A stretch of 64,000 bases of DNA from Neisseria mucosa (GCF_013267835.1 NZ_CP053939.1:930001-994000), one strand, 5' to 3'; positions 48,012 through 59,045 are shown, numbered from the stretch's first letter. Notes: a model not told the origin generated them from the sequence alone. Translations and numbers: made by a program.

Positions 48012-48857
48012 ATGCTCAGCTACCGCCACGCCTTCCATGCCGGCAACCATGCCGATATGCTCAAGCACTTTACCCTCTTCCTCGTCCTCGAATATTTCAA
48101 CCGCAAAGACAAGCCTTATTGGTATACCGATACGCACAGTGGTGCCGGTTTGTATGATTTGAGCGGCGATGAAGCGCAAAAAGTCGGTGAATACAAACAG
48201 GGCATTGCGCTCTTGGAACAAGCTGACAAGCTGCCTGCCGAATTGGCCGAATTTGTCGGCCGTCTGAAACAAATCCTGCCGCAAGACAACCTTTACTGCG
48301 GCTCGCCTTGGCTGGCACAGGCGCTCACGCGCGACAGCGACAAAATGCGCCTCTTTGAGTTGCACCCTGCCGATTTTGTCCATTTGCAAAACAATATGCG
48401 CGAAGTCCATCCGCCGCGCAAAGTACAAGTCAGCCAAGCGGACGGTTATCAAGGTTTGATTTCACTCTTGCCTCCCCCGCCCCGCCGAGCCGCCGTCTTG
48501 ATTGATCCGCCCTACGAAGAAAAACAAGACTACCGCCGTGTCGTCCAAGTTTTGAAAGATGCTTTGAAACGCTTTGAAACCGGCTGCTACATGGTTTGGT
48601 ATCCTTGCCTGAGCCGCGAAGAAAGCCGCAAACTGCCTGACGAACTCAAAAAAATCGCTCCCGACAATCATCTGCACGCCGAGCTTCATGTCCATACGCC
48701 GCGCAGCGACGGCTTCGGTATGCACGGCAGCGGCATATTCGTCATCAATCCGCCCTATATGCTTGCCGAACAGTTGCAAAACAATCTGCCCGGACTTTCC
48801 AAAATTTTGGCGCAAGATGCCGGTGCGCATTATGTATTGGAAAGTAAAACGAAATAA
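48012..48857 (+). CDS. rlmJ: 23S rRNA (adenine(2030)-N6)-methyltransferase RlmJ
   Basis: RlmJ methylates A2030 of 23S rRNA. The 281-residue protein starts MLSYRHAFHAGNHADMLKH, the family hallmark, has a SAM-binding Rossmann core and the catalytic DPPYEE motif, and ends with IFVINPPYML. A DUS core with CG in front occurs at 48259-48268, encoding GRLKQ. It is divergent from ribE. Confidence 0.95.
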   Translation: MLSYRHAFHAGNHADMLKHFTLFLVLEYFNRKDKPYWYTDTHSGAGLYDLSGDEAQKVGEYKQGIALLEQADKLPAELAEFVGRLKQILPQDNLYCGSPWLAQALTRDSDKMRLFELHPADFVHLQNNMREVHPPRKVQVSQADGYQGLISLLPPPPRRAAVLIDPPYEEKQDYRRVVQVLKDALKRFETGCYMVWYPCLSREESRKLPDELKKIAPDNHLHAELHVHTPRSDGFGMHGSGIFVINPPYMLAEQLQNNLPGLSKILAQDAGAHYVLESKTK

Positions 48858-48909
48858 ACGCTGCCATCTGAACATAGACCCAAGCGCTTCGATTTTTTCT
48901 TCATACCTG

Positions 48910-48921
48910 TTCAGACGGCCT
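48910..48921 (-). repeat. AG-DUS after rlmJ
   Basis: Unpaired copy 53 bases past the rlmJ stop. Confidence 0.88.
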
Positions 48922-48987
48922 TAACCCTTTATACTTAAGCCTTTTTCCACTACAATTCACAACATAACAATTAACGGCCGTCCACTC

Positions 48988-49341
48988 ATGAATATACGCA
49001 CACCCCTAGCCTGCACGCTCCTGCTTTGCGCATGCAGCGAATCTGTAAAAAACGAATTTAAAGAAGAATTTACCCAAAGTTTCCGCACCGAATTTGTCCG
49101 CTCGGCAACCGAAGCCTGCGTAGAAAAAGCCGCAGGAAAAAGCCCGTTTGATTCCGCGACCACTGAAAAAATCTGCCGCTGTATCGGCGAAAAAACAGTT
49201 GATAAAATCAGCCCCGAAGAAGCGACCTCGCTTTTAGGCGGCAGCAATACCATGAGCGACGAGCTGAAAAAACGCATCAAGGACGTCAGCATCGCCTGCA
49301 CTAAAGAAGTTTTAGGCATGGCCGAGAGCAAAACCAAATGA
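48988..49341 (+). CDS. Small lipoprotein, function unknown
   Basis: A 117-residue precursor with a short signal peptide and lipobox LCAC, Cys16. The mature part is charged and helical, with four further cysteines (EACVEK, KICRC, IACTK) that could form two disulfides. I do not recognise a family. It reads towards fbp with a DUS in the 66-base gap, and no strong terminator is seen between them. Confidence 0.72.
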   Translation: MNIRTPLACTLLLCACSESVKNEFKEEFTQSFRTEFVRSATEACVEKAAGKSPFDSATTEKICRCIGEKTVDKISPEEATSLLGGSNTMSDELKKRIKDVSIACTKEVLGMAESKTK

Positions 49342-49351
49342 ACACGCCGTT

Positions 49352-49363
49352 TTCAGACGGCCT
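49352..49363 (-). repeat. AG-DUS before fbp
   Basis: Unpaired copy, 45 bases upstream of the fbp start. Confidence 0.9.
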
Positions 49364-49407
49364 GAAATTGAAAAATATTCGATTCAAACTTAGGAAAAGA
49401 GTGAAAC

Positions 49408-50382
49408 ATGAAGACATTGAACCAATTCTTAGCCCAACATCTGCCCGAACACAAACTGCCGCAAGAGCTGGCCGGCGTACTGGAATCCGTAGCCGCTGCC
49501 TGTTTGGACATCAACGCAAAAGTCCGCCTCGGCGCGCTTTCCGGCGTTTTGGGCATGGCCGGTACCGGCAACATCCAAGGCGAAGACCAAAAGAAACTCG
49601 ATGTCATCGCCAACAACATCATGATTGATGTTTTAAAAGCCAATGCCAACATCGCAGGCCTTGCCAGCGAAGAAGAAGACACCTATGTCGCCACACACGA
49701 AAACGGCGGCTATTTGGTATTGTTTGACCCGCTGGACGGCTCTTCCAATATCGACGTCAACATCTCCGTCGGCACTATTTTCTCCGTCTTGGCCAAACCT
49801 GAAGGCGCATTGACTACCGAATCCTTCCTGCAAAAAGGCCGCGACCAAGTGGCCGCAGGTTATGTTTTATACGGTCCGCAAACCCAACTGGTACTGACTG
49901 TCGGTTACGGCGTATTCGTCTTCACTCTGGACGATGCCAACCAATTCCTGCTGACCAAAGAAAATCCGCGCGTTCCCGAATCCACTAAAGAATTCGCCAT
50001 CAATATGTCCAACCAAAGACATTGGTTCGCCCCTGTTCAACAATACATTGACGAATTGCTGGCAGGCGAAACCGGCGTACGCGGCAAAAACTACAATATG
50101 CGCTGGGTAGCCAGCATGGTTGCTGAAATCCACCGCATCCTGATGCGCGGCGGCGTATTCATGTATCCGCAAGACAAACGCGACCCATCCAAACCGGGCA
50201 AACTTCGCCTGATGTACGAAGCCAACCCGATGAGCCTGATTATGGAACAGGCCGGCGGCGCATCAAACAACTCCATCGAAGCCATGCTCGACATCCAACC
50301 TACCGGCCTGCACCAACGTGTTGCCGTATTCATGGGCAGCCGCGAAGAAGTCGAATACGTTTACAATCTGCATCAAAAATAA
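49408..50382 (+). CDS. fbp: Fructose-1,6-bisphosphatase class 1
   Basis: Fbp hydrolyses fructose 1,6-bisphosphate in gluconeogenesis, which Neisseria need when growing on lactate. The 324-residue protein has the metal-binding [13 protein letters not shown] near residue 108 and the substrate loop KYNMRW-like GKNYNMRW near 230. GGAAAAGAG lies ahead of the ATG. A DUS hairpin follows the stop. Confidence 0.96.
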   Translation: MKTLNQFLAQHLPEHKLPQELAGVLESVAAACLDINAKVRLGALSGVLGMAGTGNIQGEDQKKLDVIANNIMIDVLKANANIAGLASEEEDTYVATHENGGYLVLFDPLDGSSNIDVNISVGTIFSVLAKPEGALTTESFLQKGRDQVAAGYVLYGPQTQLVLTVGYGVFVFTLDDANQFLLTKENPRVPESTKEFAINMSNQRHWFAPVQQYIDELLAGETGVRGKNYNMRWVASMVAEIHRILMRGGVFMYPQDKRDPSKPGKLRLMYEANPMSLIMEQAGGASNNSIEAMLDIQPTGLHQRVAVFMGSREEVEYVYNLHQK

Positions 50383-50402
50383 TCGGATGTATTGAAACCC
50401 AA

Positions 50403-50438
50403 AAAGGCCGTCTGAAATATGATTTTCAGACGGCCTTT
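50403..50438. terminator. DUS hairpin between fbp and waaF
   Basis: A 15-bp stem with a 6-base loop between convergent genes. Confidence 0.88.
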
Positions 50439-50520
50439 CGTCAAAAAATAAAAGAAACAAAAAATCAAAAGGCAGACTCAAATCTGCCCTTTGCTGCTTT
50501 CCATCTAACCTTTATTGGGA

Positions 50521-51540
50521 TTACACCGAACGAGCCAGCTCTTCCGCCGCTTTTTGCACTATATCCGGCGTCAGCTTGTTCAAACAATCCGTGTGCCCCA
50601 ACGGACATTCGCGCTTGAAACAAGGCGAGCAATCCAAATTCAAGCTGACGATTTTCGCCTTTTGGCTGAGAGGCGGCGTATGGTCAGGGCTTGATGAACC
50701 GTAAACCGCAACCAATTTCCGATCAAGCGCGGCCGCAAGGTGCATCAGACCGCTGTCGTTGCACACGACCGTATCGGCGCAAGACAACAAATCAATCGCC
50801 TCCGAAAGATTGGTTTTGCCGCAAAGATTGGTACACAGGCCGTCTGAAAGCCGGTTGATTTCATCTGCAATATCGAAATCTTTTTGCGAACCAAACAGCC
50901 AAACCTGCCAACCCTTAGCCAAATAGCGGCGGCCGAGTTCGGCAAAATGACGCGCAGGCCAACGCTTGGCCGGGCCATATTCCGCACCGGGACAAAATGC
51001 CAAAATCGGTTTATCCGTCGTCAAACCATGTTTTACCAAAGCGGCTTGACGGCTTTCGGGATCAATCGTGAAACAAGGATTATCGGAATGCCCGTTAAAA
51101 TCCGCTTGGGTCGGATGCGCCAGCGCAGTATAGCGGTCGACCATCAGAGGCAACGCGGCCTTATCCAACTTGCGGATATCGTTCAGCAAAAAATAGCGCG
51201 ACTCGCCGACGTAGCCCGTACGCTGCTTGATGCCCGTAGCCAAGGCAATAATGGCGGATTTGAGCGAACCGGGCAAAACAATCACTTGATCATAGCCTTC
51301 TTTTCCCAATTCACACCCGATACGCCAGCGTTTTTTCAATTCCAACGCACCATGTCCAAACGGGTTTTCCATCACACGGTTGATTTCAGGCATACGCTCA
51401 AATACGGCCATCGACCATTTGGGCGCAAAAGCATCAATGGTGCAGCCGGGATGCAGCTCATGCAAACGGCGATAAAGCGGTTGGGTCATGACGCAGTCGC
51501 CAATCCAGCTTGGGGTAATAATCAGGATTTTTTTGGACAT
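50521..51540 (-). CDS. waaF: ADP-heptose:LPS heptosyltransferase II
   Basis: WaaF adds the second heptose of the LOS inner core. The 339-residue GT9 protein has ITPSWIGDCVMTQPLYR at its start (residues 8-24), the sugar-nucleotide part with FCPGAEYGPAKRWP, and NDSGLMHLAAALDRKLVAVYGSSSPDHTPP. A Cys cluster near the end, CSPCFKRECPLGHTDC, is usual for the family. An AG-DUS at 50837-50848 is inside the gene, encoding LSDGL on the coding strand. Confidence 0.95.
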   Translation of the reverse strand: MSKKILIITPSWIGDCVMTQPLYRRLHELHPGCTIDAFAPKWSMAVFERMPEINRVMENPFGHGALELKKRWRIGCELGKEGYDQVIVLPGSLKSAIIALATGIKQRTGYVGESRYFLLNDIRKLDKAALPLMVDRYTALAHPTQADFNGHSDNPCFTIDPESRQAALVKHGLTTDKPILAFCPGAEYGPAKRWPARHFAELGRRYLAKGWQVWLFGSQKDFDIADEINRLSDGLCTNLCGKTNLSEAIDLLSCADTVVCNDSGLMHLAAALDRKLVAVYGSSSPDHTPPLSQKAKIVSLNLDCSPCFKRECPLGHTDCLNKLTPDIVQKAAEELARSV

Positions 51541-51587
51541 AATGGAATGTGTTTTTAATTTTGGCTTATTGTAATACGATTTTTAAA

Positions 51588-51599
51588 AGGCCGTCTGAA
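51588..51599 (+). repeat. AG-DUS upstream of waaF
   Basis: Unpaired copy in the 294-base gap between waaF and guaB. The rest of the gap holds no open gene. Confidence 0.88.
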
Positions 51600-51791
51600 A
51601 CTTGGTTTAATCGCCCGGAACAAAACTAACTATTTGATACATGTCATTTCAACAGATGTACTCTGGTTTGAGCGCATGAAGCGTTTGTCTTCCCAATTTA
51701 TCTGGTAAATTCTACAAATACCCAACCTGAGACAACAGACCGAACGGCGGCAAGCAATATTCTCTTCATTTTTAAAACTTTATAAAAACAG

Positions 51792-51824
51792 AAAGGCCGT
51801 CTGAAATATTTTCAGACGACCTTT
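51792..51824. terminator. Slightly degenerate DUS hairpin after guaB
   Basis: AAAGGCCGTCTGAAA faces TTTCAGACGACCTTT with one mismatch; T run on both strands. It ends the guaB transcript. Confidence 0.82.
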
Positions 51825-51834
51825 TTATAGTGGT

Positions 51835-53343
<1,509 letters not shown>

Positions 53344-53487
53344 CACCGGCTTGATGCTAACATTGGCAATACATGTTTTAACGTTATTTTTTTACATGAT
53401 TTGATCTAGCGTACAAAAATATGCCAACGCATTGCAGTTTCAAGTAAAATAAGCCGCATGAGAACATCATTTACATAAGGGAAACCC

Positions 53488-53913
53488 ATGAAATCTTCCG
53501 TACTCAAAACCTGTCTGATAGCAGCCCTTCTCTCTTCCGCCGCCCTGACCGGTGCGGCCGAGGTGTACACTTGGAAAGGCGCATCGGGCAACAGCTATTC
53601 CGATACGCCAAACCGCCTGCAACCGAAGCGTTCCGGCGTGGTCAACATCCGCACGCACAACGTCAAACCTGCCGTTGCGCCTGCTGCGGCGGCATCTGAG
53701 CCGGTTGCCGAGCAACCCAACGAACAGGTTGCGGAACAAAACAAACAAATTGAAGAACGCAATAAAAAAATCGAAGAGCAAAACCGCCAAAACAAGCTGG
53801 AAAACTGCAAAATCGCCAAAATCAACCGCCAAGTCGCTGAAAGCGCACGCTTGGCCAATCGCGACAGCCTGATTAAACAATACCAAAACGACGTCAATAA
53901 ATACTGCAATTAA
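53488..53913 (+). CDS. DUF4124 domain-containing periplasmic protein
   Basis: A 141-residue protein with a signal peptide of about 23 residues (ending GAA) and an N-terminal DUF4124 domain, AEVYTWKGASGNSYSDTPNRL. An alanine/proline linker leads to a glutamine/glutamate/asparagine-rich coiled coil (VAEQNKQIEERNKKIEEQ) and a tail with two cysteines. The function of DUF4124 proteins is not known. AAGGGAAA precedes the ATG. Confidence 0.85.
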   Translation: MKSSVLKTCLIAALLSSAALTGAAEVYTWKGASGNSYSDTPNRLQPKRSGVVNIRTHNVKPAVAPAAAASEPVAEQPNEQVAEQNKQIEERNKKIEEQNRQNKLENCKIAKINRQVAESARLANRDSLIKQYQNDVNKYCN

Positions 53914-53934
53914 GTTCTCGAATATCAATATCAA

Positions 53935-53969
53935 AAAGGCCGTCTGAAATTTAATTTCAGACGGCCTTC
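53935..53969. terminator. DUS hairpin between the DUF4124 and Dcu genes
   Basis: A 14-bp stem with a short AT loop between convergent genes. Confidence 0.87.
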
Positions 53970-53982
53970 ATTGTTCAGTCCA

Positions 53983-55320
53983 TCAATAATACAGTTGAAC
54001 CAACAACAAACCGAAAGCCAGACTAAATGCCATGCTCAACAAGCCCGGAATCATGAAGCTGTGGTTGAAGATGTATTTGCCGATTCTGGTTGAGCCGGTT
54101 ACGTCAAAGTCGATGGAAGCGATAATCGGACCGTAGTTTGGAATGAAGAAATAACCGTTTACCGCAACAAATGTGCCGATGATGATGGGCGCAGGAATAC
54201 CCAGTTTGATGGCGATTGGAAACAGTGTCGCCACCGTCGCGCCTTGGCTGTTGACCAAGACCGACAAGACAAACAGGGCGAAGGCAAAGGTCCACGGTGC
54301 AGATTCGACCAAATGGCTGACGGTCGATTCCACTTCTGCCAAGTGGCCGTTCATCAAGGTATCGCCCAACCAAGCCACGCCAAACACTGCAATCACGGCA
54401 CGCATACCGGCGTGGAATACCGAGCCTCGGGTAATCGCATCGCCATTGGGCTTACACGCCAAAATAATCAGCGCAGAAGCAGACAACATCACAATTTCAA
54501 TCGTATGCGCCATGCCCATAGGCTTGATCGCGCCATCGTGTTCAAAAGCCGGACGCAACTCAGGCAGCGCACCCATCACAACCACCAGCAATGCCGCAGT
54601 CAAGAAAATACCGACCGACAATTTGGCTTTCGGCGAAATGGTGACATCGGTTTTTTGCTCCTCCACATCGATGTATTCTTTCACATAGTTCGGGTCTTTC
54701 AACAAAGCCTGATAATGCGGATCGTCTTTCAATTCTTTGCCCAGTTTGTTTACGAACACGCAAGCCAAACCAATACCCAAAATCGTGGATGGAACGGTAA
54801 CTTTCAACACATCCGCCATCGTGATGTGTTGCGGCTCAAGCATGGAGACGCAGGCAACAACGGCAGCGGCAATCGGGCTGGCGACAATCGCAAATTGGGA
54901 AGCGATAACCGCCATTGTCAAAGGACGGGAAGGACGGATGCCATTGCGGCGGCTGACCTCGGCAATCACGGGTAAGACCGAGTAAGCCACATGGCCCGTA
55001 CCTGCCAACACGGTGAAGGTGTACGTTACCGCCGGCGCGATAAAAGTGATGTATTTCGGATTGCGGTGCAACACGCGCGTGGCAATTTTAATCATATAGT
55101 CCAAACCGCCGCTGGCCTGCATGGCCGCTGCGGCAGACACTACCGCCATAATCATCAGCATAACATCAATCGGCGGGCTGGTCGGCTGAAGATGGAAACC
55201 AAAAGACAATACGGCCAAGCCGATACCGCCGAGCACGCCCAAACCAATACCGCCAACCTGCGCACCAATCAGGATACACAGCAGCACAACGGCAAACTGG
55301 ATAAAAAACATAGTTGACAT
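53983..55320 (-). CDS. Anaerobic C4-dicarboxylate transporter (Dcu family)
   Basis: A 445-residue inner-membrane transporter of the DcuA/DcuB family, which exchanges fumarate, malate or aspartate for succinate in oxygen-poor growth. The start [28 protein letters not shown] and [29 protein letters not shown] are strongly family-like, as is ANGYFF-type [12 protein letters not shown] near the end. GGGAG before ATG 55320 decides the start against an upstream TTG. DcuA and DcuB cannot be told apart with confidence. An FNR-like site lies upstream. Confidence 0.92.
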   Translation of the reverse strand: MSTMFFIQFAVVLLCILIGAQVGGIGLGVLGGIGLAVLSFGFHLQPTSPPIDVMLMIMAVVSAAAAMQASGGLDYMIKIATRVLHRNPKYITFIAPAVTYTFTVLAGTGHVAYSVLPVIAEVSRRNGIRPSRPLTMAVIASQFAIVASPIAAAVVACVSMLEPQHITMADVLKVTVPSTILGIGLACVFVNKLGKELKDDPHYQALLKDPNYVKEYIDVEEQKTDVTISPKAKLSVGIFLTAALLVVVMGALPELRPAFEHDGAIKPMGMAHTIEIVMLSASALIILACKPNGDAITRGSVFHAGMRAVIAVFGVAWLGDTLMNGHLAEVESTVSHLVESAPWTFAFALFVLSVLVNSQGATVATLFPIAIKLGIPAPIIIGTFVAVNGYFFIPNYGPIIASIDFDVTGSTRIGKYIFNHSFMIPGLLSMAFSLAFGLLLVQLYY

Positions 55321-55420
55321 CACAACTCCCAAAATCCGGCCTTCGCCGAAATAAAATTACAAACGGTTGGATTATAGAGTAAACCCTCTTCCCTAACCAT
55401 ACTTTACCTAATTATACATA

Positions 55421-55434
55421 CTGATCCACATCAA
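55421..55434 (-). promoter_or_regulatory. FNR-like box upstream of the Dcu gene
   Basis: On the minus strand TTGAT-GTGG-ATCAG matches the FNR consensus TTGATnnnnATCAA with one mismatch, centred 107 bases before the start. On the same strand TATAAT (55411-55416) follows closely and TATGGT lies at 55397-55402; the latter would put the site near -38, about right for activation. Confidence 0.65.
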
Positions 55435-55481
55435 ATAAATAATATTCTCATTTAACTAATAGACTCATCAAAAGCACAAAA

Positions 55482-55510
55482 AAAGCCGTCTGAAGATTTT
55501 CAGACGGCCT
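55482..55510. terminator. DUS hairpin after the glycosyltransferase gene
   Basis: AAGCCGTCTGAA faces TTCAGACGGCCT around a 4-base gap. It follows the stop of the gene at 55536 on the minus strand. Confidence 0.82.
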
Positions 55511-55535
55511 CTATGATTCAGATGAAATGATAAGG

Positions 55536-57110
55536 CTATTTTCCGGCTACTTCTTCATCTTTTATAAAATCTGATACGCCATGAACACAGCGGATTTTGC
55601 GTTCTGACAAGGTTGCCTCCAACAAAGCATCGTTTTGCGGCAAGGAATCGCGTTCCGCCTCATTGTGCCAGAGGTGGTACGCAATACCGGCAAATTTCAA
55701 ATTATGGCGTTTCATCCCATTATGATAGCAACGGGCGACAAATTCGCTGTCTTCCCTGCCCCAACCGACAAAGCTATTGTCAAACCCGTTGACGGCCAGC
55801 GCATCGCTGCGGAAAAAGCCCATATTGCAGGTTTTGATGCCTTTGTGTTTGCGGTTGCCTTTGCGGCCTGCCAATTTGGCCAAACAACGGCAGCGCAGGG
55901 CGGAAAGCCGTTTTTCTATTCCCGAGCTAAACATAGACAAGGCAGGCAAATCGCCTTCATCCAAAATATCCTGCGTTTTATCCTCAGTCAAAATCACGCG
56001 GGAACCCTGTATCAGACGGCCTTTGCGGGCAATCTTCAAATGATCGGCGATAAAAGACGGATCCAAAACCATATCGCCGTCAATCAACACAATATAATCG
56101 CCTTTCGCCTGCGCCAGCGCACGGTTGCGCGATTCGGCGGCACGAAAGCCTCTATCCGGCTGCCATGAATGCTTGACCGGAATACTTGCCCTGCGGCGGA
56201 TAAAATCAACCACTTCGGCGGTTTCCTGCCTTGAGCCGTCATCCGCGACAATAATCTCATCCGGCAGACGGGTTTGCGATAAAGCCGATTTCAACACCAG
56301 CTCCAGAGCATCGGGACGATTGTAGGTAGTGATGATGAGGGAGACAGTTATCGTGCGGTTGCGCTCGTAGAGTTTGACATATTTGTAATACGAACCTTGC
56401 GCGTTGGACACCGAAATCGTCAGCCCGTCCGCCCCATAGGCAAAACCGCGTTTGAGCAGGTAATTTTTCACAAACGATACGCCGCCATGCAGCAAAGCCT
56501 TAAACGGCGAACTGTCTTTCTTAAAGCGGTTTTCTTCCGCATACAGCGAGCTGTACTGCTGCATTTTTTGAATCAGCCCTTCGGCGTTTTCAAAAGAATA
56601 ATGTTTCAGACGGCCATCAAGTTGTTTAACCTTGGCTTCCTGTGGCAACACCAAAGACTCATGCACCTGACGGTCGGAAAAACGGGTAAATCTGCGATGG
56701 TAAAGGCGCGGAATAATATCCGGATACCAGCCGCAGCCTTTGATCAAGCGGCCGTGGTAATGGTTCAGACGGGAAAGCGAAAAAATATGTTCCTTCTCAT
56801 TTTCCAAAACGGCCGCACGAATGGCTTCAATTAAAGCCTCATCCGCCACTTCATCGCTGTCTATGCTGAAAATCCAATCGTTTTGCGCCAGCCTGGCCGC
56901 CAGATTTTTCATCGGGCCAAACCCGATAAACTCATGCTTGTAATAGCTGACATTGGGAAAGCCCTTGGCAATTTCAAAAGTACGGTCGGTCGAGCCGTTG
57001 TCCAACAGCAGGACTTCGTCAAAGTCTTTCAGCGCACTCAAAACTTCTGAAAGATAACGTTCTGAATTTTTTACCAACATGGCGGCGGTTGCCGGAATTG
57101 TGTGCATCAT
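55536..57110 (-). CDS. Double-domain glycosyltransferase (two GT2 domains)
   Basis: A 524-residue cytoplasmic protein with two family 2 glycosyltransferase domains in one frame. Residues 1-255 resemble the LgtF/WaaE beta-1,4-glucosyltransferase type: AMLVKNSERYL, LLDNGSTDRT, FSIDSDEVADE and RLYHRRFTRFSDRQVHESL. Residues 260-524 form a second GT2 domain: VSLIITTYNRPDALELVL, DEIIVADDGSRQET, VLIDGDMVLD and a C-terminal GWGREDSEF galactosyltransferase-type segment. The DxD-like motifs are intact in both. It probably acts in LOS or other surface glycan synthesis. The start (57110 or 57107) directly abuts a DUS, with no clear ribosome site. Confidence 0.85.
   Translation of the reverse strand: MMHTIPATAAMLVKNSERYLSEVLSALKDFDEVLLLDNGSTDRTFEIAKGFPNVSYYKHEFIGFGPMKNLAARLAQNDWIFSIDSDEVADEALIEAIRAAVLENEKEHIFSLSRLNHYHGRLIKGCGWYPDIIPRLYHRRFTRFSDRQVHESLVLPQEAKVKQLDGRLKHYSFENAEGLIQKMQQYSSLYAEENRFKKDSSPFKALLHGGVSFVKNYLLKRGFAYGADGLTISVSNAQGSYYKYVKLYERNRTITVSLIITTYNRPDALELVLKSALSQTRLPDEIIVADDGSRQETAEVVDFIRRRASIPVKHSWQPDRGFRAAESRNRALAQAKGDYIVLIDGDMVLDPSFIADHLKIARKGRLIQGSRVILTEDKTQDILDEGDLPALSMFSSGIEKRLSALRCRCLAKLAGRKGNRKHKGIKTCNMGFFRSDALAVNGFDNSFVGWGREDSEFVARCYHNGMKRHNLKFAGIAYHLWHNEAERDSLPQNDALLEATLSERKIRCVHGVSDFIKDEEVAGK
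56605..56616 (-). repeat. DUS variant inside the glycosyltransferase gene
   Basis: TGGCCGTCTGAA on the minus (coding) strand, encoding DGRLKHY. Confidence 0.88.
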
Positions 57111-57114
57111 AAAA

Positions 57115-57189
57115 AGGCCGTCTGAAAAAGGAAGCTGTATTTTAACCGATATACCGCTACAATATGTCCTCCTTTTTTCAGACGGCCTG
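57115..57189. repeat. DUS pair bracketing a divergent start region
   Basis: AG-DUS at 57115-57126 (plus) and 57178-57189 (minus) face each other across 51 bases. One ends 4 bases from the glycosyltransferase start, the other 4 bases from the dusC start. Both promoters must lie between or within them. Confidence 0.85.
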
Positions 57190-57193
57190 ACTC

Positions 57194-58159
57194 ATGCAGC
57201 TTATTCTTGCCCCCATGCAGGGGCTGGTGGACGATGTGATGCGCGATCTGTTGACACGCATCGGCGGATTTGACGAATGCGTCAGCGAATTTGTCCGCAT
57301 TACGCACACGGTCCACTCACGCGCCACTTGGCTTAAATATGTTCCCGAAATCGCCCATGCCAACCGCACGCCGGCCGGCACGCCCTGTACTGTCCAGCTT
57401 TTGGGCAGCGATGCGGAAAACATGGCCGTCAATGCTTTGGAAGCCGTGCGTTTCGGCGCGGACAAAATCGACCTCAACTTCGGCTGCCCCGCGCCGACGG
57501 TCAACAAACACAAAGGCGGCGCGGTCTTGCTCAAAGAGCCCGACTTGATTTACCACATCGTCCGCACCCTGCGCCAACGCCTGCCGCAACACATTCCGCT
57601 GACTGCCAAGATGCGGCTCGGTTATGAAGACAAAAGTCTGGCATTGGAATGCGCCTCCGCGATTGAAAATGGCGGCGCATGCGCGTTAACCGTCCACGCG
57701 CGCACCAAGGTCGAAGGCTACGAGCCGCCGGCACATTGGGAATGGGTGCGCAAAATCCGCGATGCAGTCAGTATTCCCGTTACCGCCAACGGCGATGTGT
57801 TCAGCCTTCAGGACTATCTCGACATTAAAACCGTCAGCGGCTGCGACAGCGTGATGCTCGGGCGCGGCGCGGTTATCCGTCCAGACTTGGCGCGGCAAAT
57901 CAAGCAATATGAAAACGGCGAAACAGTGAAAGACACCGACTTTGCCGAAGTCTCCTCATGGATAGTCCAGTTCTTCGACTTATGCCTTGCCAAAGAGGCC
58001 AACAACAAATATCCGGTTGCCCGTTTGAAACAATGGCTGGGCATGATGAAAAAAGAGTTTGAACAGGCGCAGGTATTGTTCGACCGTATCCGCGCCATCA
58101 AAGAAGCGGATGAAGTAAAACAGATTCTGCTGTCGTTCGAGCAAGAGATGCATTCATGA
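57194..58159 (+). CDS. dusC: tRNA-dihydrouridine(16) synthase DusC
   Basis: DusC reduces U16 of tRNA to dihydrouridine with FMN. The 321-residue protein begins LILAPMQGLVDDVMR, has the catalytic Cys98 in LNFGCPAPTVNKHKGGA and the FMN-binding ANGDVFS and MLGRGAVIRP segments. The C-terminal helical domain has the DusC-type LKQWLGMMKKEF. There is no Shine-Dalgarno; a DUS ends four bases before the ATG. Confidence 0.93.
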   Translation: MQLILAPMQGLVDDVMRDLLTRIGGFDECVSEFVRITHTVHSRATWLKYVPEIAHANRTPAGTPCTVQLLGSDAENMAVNALEAVRFGADKIDLNFGCPAPTVNKHKGGAVLLKEPDLIYHIVRTLRQRLPQHIPLTAKMRLGYEDKSLALECASAIENGGACALTVHARTKVEGYEPPAHWEWVRKIRDAVSIPVTANGDVFSLQDYLDIKTVSGCDSVMLGRGAVIRPDLARQIKQYENGETVKDTDFAEVSSWIVQFFDLCLAKEANNKYPVARLKQWLGMMKKEFEQAQVLFDRIRAIKEADEVKQILLSFEQEMHS

Positions 58160-58164
58160 TTCAA

Positions 58165-58193
58165 AAAGGCCGTCTGAATTTCAGACGGCCTTT
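58165..58193. terminator. DUS hairpin after dusC
   Basis: A 14-bp stem with only one base between the arms, between convergent genes. Confidence 0.87.
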
Positions 58194-58200
58194 AATATGA

Positions 58201-58926
58201 TTACTGACAAATATAATCAGCCAACAGTCTGCCTTTTTCCGCACTGGCTGCATTGGCCATATTCACATGCCTGGTCTCAGGGCCATTCTTGGATTTCAGG
58301 GCTTCGCCATATTTTCTGGCAAACTCTTTATTGGCACTGGTCACCCTTGACGCGGTAGAATCCAATATGAACTCGTCCCGCAGATATTTGCCTTGCGCCG
58401 TAATAATCAAGATATTTTCAAGCGAAGGATAATCCGGAAAATTGACATAGTTGGTAACCAGCTTGTAGGAAACGCCTTTGCCGTGTTTCATATCCTGACA
58501 GATGCCGTTAGGCGCGGTAAAGACAGCATGGCCGATCCGGCCGCGTCCGAAATCGTAAAAATCGATTCTCTTCGCAGAAGCCAACAGTTCTCTATCGTTG
58601 CCGTCATTGATATTTAATGACTTGCCGTTTACCAAAAACAGGGTGGGCAACAAGGGGTTGCCATGAGAGGCTTCCAAATTATATGCTTCGCCCAACAGCT
58701 TGCCCTGACGATACACCGTCAAGACAGGCTTTTTCAGACCATTTTCCGGATTGCCGGTTTTCTTAAAAGAAATCTTCTGAACCACATTGCCAAATTCATA
58801 ATAAGGTCGCGACTGCACACCTGTTTTCGTATCCTGCAGGGCGCTCCAGCTACCGTCCGTCGCTTGGGCGCATGCAGTCACGGCAGCAAACAGAATACCC
58901 GATAGTAAAACTTTAGAATGTTTCAT
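58201..58926 (-). CDS. Secreted or lipidated protein of unknown function
   Basis: A 241-residue protein with a signal sequence. VTAC at residues 16-19 fits a lipobox (Cys19), but ACAQA could also be cut by signal peptidase I. The mature part has beta-rich stretches such as LTVYRQGKLLGEAYNLE and KRIDFYDFGRGRIGHAVF, with two more cysteines (ICQDM and the C-terminal YICQ). I do not recognise a family and see no catalytic motif. GAAGGAG precedes the start. It stands alone. Confidence 0.7.
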   Translation of the reverse strand: MKHSKVLLSGILFAAVTACAQATDGSWSALQDTKTGVQSRPYYEFGNVVQKISFKKTGNPENGLKKPVLTVYRQGKLLGEAYNLEASHGNPLLPTLFLVNGKSLNINDGNDRELLASAKRIDFYDFGRGRIGHAVFTAPNGICQDMKHGKGVSYKLVTNYVNFPDYPSLENILIITAQGKYLRDEFILDSTASRVTSANKEFARKYGEALKSKNGPETRHVNMANAASAEKGRLLADYICQ

Positions 58927-59045
58927 TCATAAACTCCTTCTCAAGTAAACAAAAAAACGGATGTGTGCCTTTACTGCTTATTTTTGTTTCTTTCTTTATT
59001 AAAATTTTAGAACTATTGTACTAACTTAGCAAGGGATTAAAGAAC

